Positions 57,901 to 61,844 of a stretch of DNA of 61,844 nt are shown here, piece after piece (the stretch's first letter is position 1; each line of letters starts with the position of its first letter). The translations under genes and the position numbers were made by a program. The DNA is from CAZONU01 sp965370045 (GTDB taxonomy: Bacteria > Planctomycetota > SZUA-567 > JAKLDR01): the NCBI GenBank assembly GCA_965370045.1, contig CBDUSI010000008.1, positions 1 to 61,844 of the forward strand, read 5' to 3'. The notes under the pieces were generated by a model. That model saw nothing but the letters and a program-made list of their open reading frames with translations, was not told the DNA's origin and made no database searches.

Positions 57901-59954
57901 CTCTTCCCCTTGCGCACCACGCGCATGTGGGACCAGTGGCTGTGGATCCCGCCCCCGCCTCCGGCGGCGCGGGCGTCCGGGCGAATCAGGCTGCGGCCCT
58001 CGGCAACCACCTTGCCGTTCCTGAGAATCCGGCTGGGCGCGTCGATGCCCCCGAAGGCCAGCACGTACCCCGCAGCCGGGTTCCGCGGATCGGACGAGAG
58101 CGCCACGCTCAGGTTGGTGGGGAAATCGTAGAAGGGCGCGCAGCGCTCGGCCATGGCCATCGCGAAGTGCGCGTCCAGCCGGAAATCGCCGGGCACCGGG
58201 CGCTTGAGGTCCAGGCGAGCCACGCCCCGCCGCCGCCGGCCCAAGAGCCAGGTGTACTCCGGGTCGCACTTCCAGCGGCTGGCCACCTCCCACCGGCCGG
58301 TAGCCGCGCGCCACTCGACCGGCGCGCGCGCGAAGGTCTCGTCTAACAGGTTGGACCCGCTGACGGAGAGTTCCTTCTTGGCGAGCCACCAGCCGCCCAT
58401 GGCGCGGGCCCCGGCCTGGCCGCCCCGGAGCTTGAGGGTATCCGGGCAGCTCAGCACCGGGCGTAGGCCGGTCCGGACCACCAGCCGCCCGGTCTCGCGC
58501 GCGAGGGAGAGCCGCTCCAGCCCCGCGCCGCCCAGGCGCAGTATCTTGCCGGCGACGCGCTTGTCCTTCTCGAACAGGGAGATTATCGCCGCGCCGGAGC
58601 CCCCGCCCCCGAAGTCGGCCACCAGGCGGTAGCCGGAGGCGAAGTCCTTGCCGTCACCGGCCAGGGTCAGGATCAGCTGCCCGCGGGCCAGCGGCTCGCC
58701 GGAGCGCTGCCAGGAAACGTGCTGCGACCCGGTCAGCCGCGCCCGGTGCCAGAAGCCGTCGCCCTTCCTGCGGAACTCGTCGGCCAGCCGCGCCCAGGCG
58801 CGCATGTCCGCCTTGCCCTGAAAAACCGGCGACAGGCTGGGCGGCTGGAGGTACCAGCGACGCAGGACGAGGTCCAGCTTCGGTCCCCCGGCGGCCAGCT
58901 CCTCGGGAGCCAGCTCCAGCCCCTCGACGCGCACGTCGTCGAAGCGCACCTCGGCGCTTCCCGAGCTCCACAGGCCGACCTTGCCGCCGATGACGTCGTC
59001 ACGGCCGGAAATCGCGGCCAGCTCGGCCCCGTCCACCCAGGCGCGCAGCGCCCCGCCGGAGGAGGCCAGCTCCAGCACGTACCAGGAGCCCGGCGCGCCG
59101 CGCAGACCCTTGGCGGCGAGGACCTTCTCCGTTCCGTCCGCCGCGGTTCGGACCAGCTCGGCGCGGCCGGCGCCGCCCGATCCGGCGCCCTCGATGGCCA
59201 GGCGCAGCAGGTAGCCGGCCTTTCCGTGAAGATTGAAAGCCAACCCGGCGGCGCCCGGCGAGGAGAGCACGTTGACCGACGCGCGCGCGCGGTAGTCGTC
59301 CCAGAAGTCCTGGCCGGTGCGCACGGAAGTCGCCCCCTTCGTCCGCGCGCACTCCAGGGCGAAGGGACTGGCCGAGGTCTCCGGGTTGGGGTCGGCGTTT
59401 ATCTTCCAGCACCCGGGTCGGTCGGGCTTCCAGGCGCCCAGGCGCGCCACCTGACGGGTGAAGTCGTCGGTGAAGAAGACCGCCTCGGAGCGGTCGATCT
59501 TCTGGTAGCCGAGGATTTTCGCCGCGCCCCCGCCGGTCAGGGCCAGCTTGAAGGGCGCCTTGAGTTCGGGCAGCGGAGCCCGGGCCAGCTCCCGGCCGGC
59601 GACCACCAGCGAGATGTATCTGCGGGCACCGGCGCGCACCTTAAGCAGGCACTTCACCCGGCCGGCGGGCAACCGGGCGGCGGTCCGCGCGGTCTTCTTT
59701 CCGGTGACGACGGAGCCCACCTCCGCCTTTCGGCCGGGCCCCAGGCGGACGTAGGCGTAGCCACGGACGCCCCCGGCGGCCACGGTCAGGCTCTTTCCCT
59801 TGCGGGGGGCCAGTTCGAAGCTCAGGTTGAAGTCGGGATCGGCCCCGCGGCCGGCCTTGAAATCGGGCGCGCGGCCCTCGTCGCCACCGCGGGCGGCGGC
59901 AAACCCCAGGAGGGCCGCCAGGAGGCCGGTGAGGAGAGTGAGCTTCTTTCGCAT
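54951..59954 (-). CDS. Giant secreted multidomain jelly-roll/FN3-like protein
   Basis: A 1667-residue protein. MRKKLTLLTGLLAALLGFAAA is a signal peptide. Two LamG/DUF1080-like domains follow (FTDDFTRQVARLGAW to VRFDDVRVEG; DETFARAPVEWRAATGRW to the RFRLEA end). Later, a module with LEFNDFERSLGTWRPF, LSFDYRIEPTTHVNLL and DGKWRRAEVDL is followed by an FN3-like strand set ending TWYLHVRARDRAGNWGP. An Ig-like domain (KVTAVSPAAGSTAC) then separates it from a second copy (LLFQDFERGQGTF, LAFDYRMSRRTSFDF, DGRWHRIEIDL, then TYYFHVRARSGGGHWGP). The layout suggests carbohydrate or surface binding. No catalytic residues are recognised and no anchor or sorting signal is visible. ATG 59954 was chosen because it begins the signal peptide. 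Confidence 0.8.
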   Translation of the reverse strand: MRKKLTLLTGLLAALLGFAAARGGDEGRAPDFKAGRGADPDFNLSFELAPRKGKSLTVAAGGVRGYAYVRLGPGRKAEVGSVVTGKKTARTAARLPAGRVKCLLKVRAGARRYISLVVAGRELARAPLPELKAPFKLALTGGGAAKILGYQKIDRSEAVFFTDDFTRQVARLGAWKPDRPGCWKINADPNPETSASPFALECARTKGATSVRTGQDFWDDYRARASVNVLSSPGAAGLAFNLHGKAGYLLRLAIEGAGSGGAGRAELVRTAADGTEKVLAAKGLRGAPGSWYVLELASSGGALRAWVDGAELAAISGRDDVIGGKVGLWSSGSAEVRFDDVRVEGLELAPEELAAGGPKLDLVLRRWYLQPPSLSPVFQGKADMRAWARLADEFRRKGDGFWHRARLTGSQHVSWQRSGEPLARGQLILTLAGDGKDFASGYRLVADFGGGGSGAAIISLFEKDKRVAGKILRLGGAGLERLSLARETGRLVVRTGLRPVLSCPDTLKLRGGQAGARAMGGWWLAKKELSVSGSNLLDETFARAPVEWRAATGRWEVASRWKCDPEYTWLLGRRRRGVARLDLKRPVPGDFRLDAHFAMAMAERCAPFYDFPTNLSVALSSDPRNPAAGYVLAFGGIDAPSRILRNGKVVAEGRSLIRPDARAAGGGGGIHSHWSHMRVVRKGKSLILYGDGEKLCSFTDTKPLAGADNLSLWTRGDNGVTLARFRLEAARPLGARRSPFTSEKPGKPLPLPDAFKHFANRDGTSGARLAPRTAGKKPVLRLENANAGGSFAAAYAPPGGIDLAKQGLLSFGWRKSPGARFNLYLVRKGRFYRIRLAGPANRDGGRYDLRALGEWQWPRYPAKGGWMGFRCDLGALLAATEPTLKDLRVDEIRIGNYEVGDSGLLEGLSGNRAGEWMEIADWSLSAKRPVLKWHMSASFSVRVPGTRVKKEYLKTKLPRLDPRRFVLRVGERRIPYDGAALRYDGLSVAGLVLDPRVAGLEMKTGANRMILEYGGFDGGAPTGSQEFTVTYDPKLDKRPPARPRLVAPAPLEFNDFERSLGTWRPFGGPDGARLTLVRNGARWGRRCLLAENRRTGGTIGTMARWRPFDVKRYPVLSFDYRIEPTTHVNLLLFSAGARYEVELTDSRGGALNLGRISGGTADGKWRRAEVDLEHALRYRRRRIIHSIGFADLGPGSSTTSNACRIDNWVLLPAVNGSRPVVFKWRADDESGIAGYAAVLDRAKDTLPAEKITTADASLKMPGGLAEGTWYLHVRARDRAGNWGPTAHWRFKVRHHQEKTAPKVTAVSPAAGSTACPQYIEVSFEETGSGLSAHDVELVAGGKTFRPGDEGVSFFPASGRLRLDLTGFDGRLRLAPGQVKCSIRAADYAGNVMAAHKWAWKLAPAKDAAKPPAPRVVYVPSDRLLFQDFERGQGTFANWRRGMAYRSRARAPGGAGSGRWYLATNGRRLHDNHNEVQLWPRAFDPAKYSYLAFDYRMSRRTSFDFMVEVGNLHHTLGFGRHRGSWRHQLGRLATAQCDGRWHRIEIDLRKMPARFPKRPGGRLAIIEKLLSVSGSQAGADLDNFVLASPRGRNPEFVWEAPRVASGISGYSWLLDHKADTEPPAKITGPGTRAAFKDVKPGTYYFHVRARSGGGHWGPAAHTRITIEK

Positions 59955-60123
59955 CGTCTCAGTTGCCAAGAGGTTGCGAACAGCTTCGGCGCGCTGCAAG
60001 TCACGCCTCCAGACTATTCTACATGGTTAGACGCACTAATCCAGCGGCGGAAGCCCGAAAAAGACGGGTTTCTGGGGGAGGGCCGGTCCAAGGAGGAAGT
60101 ACCCGGGACGCGGAATTTTATGC

Positions 60124-60151
60124 TTGACTCCGGAGCCCCGGGAGTTAGGAT
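60124..60151 (+). promoter_or_regulatory. Promoter of the small lipoprotein gene
   Basis: TTGACT (60124-60129), 16 bases, TAGGAT (60146-60151). Same -35 and spacing as the fab promoter at 7513. Predicted start near 60158, leader about 80 bases. Confidence 0.5.
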
Positions 60152-60155
60152 TTCG

Positions 60156-60214
60156 TGCGTCGCCCTCGTATGGTGCGACGCAATAAGGCTTTGGCTCCGA
60201 GCCGAATTCGGAGC
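60156..60214 (+). promoter_or_regulatory. Structured 5' leader with two stem-loops
   Basis: Stem 1: TGCGTCGC (60156-60163) with GCGACGCA (60175-60182), perfect 8 bp, 11-base loop. Stem 2: GCTCCGA (60194-60200) with TCGGAGC (60208-60214), perfect 7 bp, 7-base loop. A GGGAGGAG ribosome site follows at 60222-60229. Candidate for an mRNA-stabilising or regulatory leader. Confidence 0.6.
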
Positions 60215-60237
60215 GGAGATTGGGAGGAGATACGTAG

Positions 60238-60381
60238 ATGAAGAAGTTGTTTGCTGGTCTGTGCGCCTTCGTTCTGGCGATGAGCATGGTGGGTTGCGGT
60301 GACGATGCCGCTCCGAAGAAGAAGGACGACGCCGCGAAGAAGCCCCCCGTGAAGGCACCTGTGAAGGACGCCGACAAGTAG
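60238..60381 (+). CDS. Tiny lipoprotein (47 residues)
   Basis: ATG AAG AAG begins a classic lipoprotein signal: basic start, hydrophobic LFAGLCAFVLAMSMVGC with lipobox MVGC (Cys20). The mature peptide is only 28 residues, Lys/Asp/Pro-rich (PKKKDDAAKKPPVKAPVK). GGGAGGAG is eight bases upstream, and promoter, leader and terminator surround it, so expression is likely despite its size. Such peptides are often entericidin-like or small envelope tethers; the role is unknown. No Asp at +2 to signal inner-membrane retention (Gly at +2), so outer-membrane sorting is possible in a diderm. Confidence 0.8.
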   Translation: MKKLFAGLCAFVLAMSMVGCGDDAAPKKKDDAAKKPPVKAPVKDADK

Positions 60382-60404
60382 TAGAAGTTCTCGCTCAGAA
60401 GAGC

Positions 60405-61805
60405 TTAAGCGCCGGCGGGCCGGGGCAAGTCCCCGGCCCGCGGTCTTTTCAGGCCTTCTGCGGGGGGGCCGAACTTCCTGCGCACCCAGGCCAGCGCCGC
60501 GCGGCGGGACGTCAAGCGGCCCTCGAGCTGCTCCTCTTCCAGGCCGCGAAGTATGCGGCCCATGACCGGCCCCTGCGGGTAGCCGCGTTTCAGGAGATCG
60601 TGACCGGTCACCAGCCGCGCGGGGCGCAGGACCGCCGCGGGCAGCTCGCGCAGCTTGCGGCGCGCGAAGCGCCATATCCCCAGGTCCCCGTGGCTGGCCA
60701 GGCAGTCGATACGGTGGAGCGCCAGGTGAGAACGGAAGTCCTCCGCGCGCAGGAAGCGCTTGAGCTTGCCCTCGCGCATCTCGGCCAGGTCCTTGAAGCG
60801 CATGTGCTGGCGAGCGAGATCCTCGACCAGCCTGCATTCCGCCGTCGACATCTTGAGCCGCCGGCAAAGCCCCAGGGCCAGCTCCGCGCCGCGCTCGGCG
60901 TGCCCGTTGAAACGCATCCGGCCGGACGGGTCGCGCCGGGCGGTGACCCCCTTGCCCAGGTCGTGGAGCGCAACGGCCATCGCGAAGCCGAAGCCGGCGC
61001 CGGCGGGCAGCCGCTCAAGGCACGCCAGGGTGTGCTCCCAGCAGTCGCCCTCGGGGTGAAACTGCTTGGGCTGCTCCAGGCCCACCAGCTTCTCCATGCC
61101 GGGGAGCACGTGGCGGAGAAGCCCCAGGTCCGCCATCAGCTCGAAGGACCGCCGGGCGACGGCACCCCCGGGGGCCAGCATCCTGGCCAGCTCTTCGCGT
61201 ATCCGCTCGGCGCTGATCCTCTTTATTCTGGAGGCCAGCTTGCGCCCCGCCCGGCGGGTGGCGGGAGAGATGCGGAAGTCCAGGGCCGCGGCGAAGCGCG
61301 CCGCGCGGAGCAGGCGCAGGTGGTCCTCGGCGAAGCGCGCCCCCGCCTTGCCGACGGTGCGCAGCAGGCGCCGGGCGATGTCCTTCCGCCCCCCGACCAG
61401 GTCGAGGATGCGCCGCTTTGCGGGGTCGTAGAAGAGCGCGTTGCAGGTGAAGTCCCGGCGCAGGACGTCGGCCCGCTCGTCGGCAAACTCCACATGGTCA
61501 GGATGCCGGCCGTCGGAGTAGCCGCCCTCGGACCGGAAGGTGGCCACCTCGAACCAGCGGCGGCGCCAGGGCACCAGCATCACCCCGAAGGCCGCCCCAA
61601 TGGCCCTGGCGCGGGGGAAGAGGCTCTTCACGTCGTCGGGCCGGGCGGAGGTGGCGATGTCGACGTCGGGGTACGTCCGGCCCAGGAGCATGTCGCGCAC
61701 CGCGCCGCCCGCGAAGTACGCGCGGTGCCCACCCTTCACCAGGCGGGCGAGGACGGCGGCCGCCGAGCGGCCGATGGGGGTGCGGGCGTGGTCGGGACGC
61801 GGCAT
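60405..61805 (-). CDS. CCA-adding enzyme / poly(A) polymerase with HD domain
   Basis: A 466-residue class II nucleotidyltransferase. AYFAGGAVRDMLLGRTYPDVDIATSA holds the GG-VRD and DxD catalytic set, here in two adjacent stretches (GGAVRDMLLG, YPDVDIAT). RRDFTCNALFYDP and EDHLRLLRAARFAA are typical neck motifs, and an HD domain (FAMAVALHDLGKG, with FNGHAERGAELA) follows. HD-bearing forms occur among both CCA-adding enzymes and poly(A) polymerases, so I do not choose between them. ATG 61805 is preferred. An in-frame TTG (61841) at the window edge would add 12 residues, and its upstream region is not visible. Confidence 0.9.
   Translation of the reverse strand: MPRPDHARTPIGRSAAAVLARLVKGGHRAYFAGGAVRDMLLGRTYPDVDIATSARPDDVKSLFPRARAIGAAFGVMLVPWRRRWFEVATFRSEGGYSDGRHPDHVEFADERADVLRRDFTCNALFYDPAKRRILDLVGGRKDIARRLLRTVGKAGARFAEDHLRLLRAARFAAALDFRISPATRRAGRKLASRIKRISAERIREELARMLAPGGAVARRSFELMADLGLLRHVLPGMEKLVGLEQPKQFHPEGDCWEHTLACLERLPAGAGFGFAMAVALHDLGKGVTARRDPSGRMRFNGHAERGAELALGLCRRLKMSTAECRLVEDLARQHMRFKDLAEMREGKLKRFLRAEDFRSHLALHRIDCLASHGDLGIWRFARRKLRELPAAVLRPARLVTGHDLLKRGYPQGPVMGRILRGLEEEQLEGRLTSRRAALAWVRRKFGPPAEGLKRPRAGDLPRPAGA
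60415..60449 (+). terminator. Terminator of the small lipoprotein, overlapping the convergent gene
   Basis: GCGGGCCGGGG (60415-60425) pairs with CCCCGGCCCGC (60431-60441), an 11-bp stem with a five-base loop, followed by GGTCTTTT. It lies inside the last codons of the minus-strand nucleotidyltransferase gene (stop at 60405). Confidence 0.75.
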
Positions 61806-61844
61806 GGGGTTGATTCTCGCCAGCGGGCCCGGAACGCGCAAGGG

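Noticed and set aside
56400..58346. A 648-codon plus-strand frame inside the giant secreted gene
   Set aside because: Pro/Ala/Arg-biased product without motifs; the minus strand holds the signal peptide and recognisable domains.
59955..60123. Promoter of the giant secreted gene (TAGAAT at 60016-60021, minus strand)
   Set aside because: The -10-like box has no convincing -35; kept out of the feature list.

Overview
This 61.8 kb window is chromosomal DNA of a very GC-rich, diderm (Gram-negative type) bacterium. The evidence for a second membrane is an LptE-like lipoprotein, a BamD-like TPR protein and a giant AsmA-like protein. The mix of a ThuA-like protein, an FAD-oxidoreductase with a discoidin-like tail, an FHA-AsmA fusion, a DUF4388 protein and very large secreted jelly-roll proteins fits the PVC/Planctomycetota-like lineages of uncultured bacteria. 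That placement is inference, since no rRNA gene or other phylogenetic marker can be aligned here. I see no tRNA, rRNA, CRISPR array, complete insertion sequence or prophage, and no gene-free stretch longer than 300 bases. The longest gaps are about 280 bases, at 3973-4252 and 59955-60237.

Layout. (1) 1-7441 is accessory in character: a cytosolic reductive-dehalogenase-like corrinoid Fe-S protein with its own promoter, a membrane protein, a ThuA-like protein, a lower-GC lipoprotein-like gene, a protein with a duplicated module whose two halves are separated by a palindromic repeat, and two secreted proteins (STN-like and TPR). (2) 7637-40039 is a 32-kb run of genes all on the plus strand with tight or overlapping junctions. 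It holds fatty-acid synthesis (fabG-acpP-fabF), an inserted low-GC AAA ATPase/DUF4276 pair, acyl-CoA dehydrogenase with etfB and a ferredoxin-extended etfA, purA, uppS-cdsA, phoH, a PgpH-type HD protein, ybeY, recO, a BamD-like gene, lptE, ftsH, folP, cdaA-ybbR, pdxJ, dapA, an FAD-oxidoreductase, folE, a GldG-like membrane protein with its ABC ATPase and permease, queE and a RadC fused to an Fe-S segment. (3) 40054-48970 carries a 1745-residue FHA/AsmA-like protein on the minus strand, then hisB divergent from hisD-hisC. (4) 48979-54802 is minus strand: DUF4388, and a recG-hisI-CNNM-CNNM operon with a near-consensus promoter. (5) 54951-59954 is a 1667-residue secreted multidomain protein. (6) The right end has a 47-residue lipoprotein behind a promoter and a two-hairpin leader, convergent with a CCA-adding enzyme/poly(A) polymerase.

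How the genes work together. The core run couples membrane lipid supply (FAS, CDP-DAG, undecaprenyl diphosphate) with envelope assembly (BamD-like, LptE, FtsH) and c-di-AMP turnover (CdaA with a YbbR protein makes it; the PgpH-type HD protein would degrade it). The acyl-CoA dehydrogenase/ETF set adds a redox module that may be bifurcating. Histidine genes are scattered over three transcription units (hisB; hisDC; hisI in the recG operon).

The best candidates for something little described are the AAA/TOPRIM-like DUF4276 pair embedded in the fatty-acid operon, the FHA-AsmA fusion, the RadC with an endonuclease-III-like cysteine cluster, the duplicated-module protein with a palindromic element in its linker, and the tiny lipoprotein with the structured leader. 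All functional statements rest on reading the sequence by eye and on remembered family motifs; no search was run.
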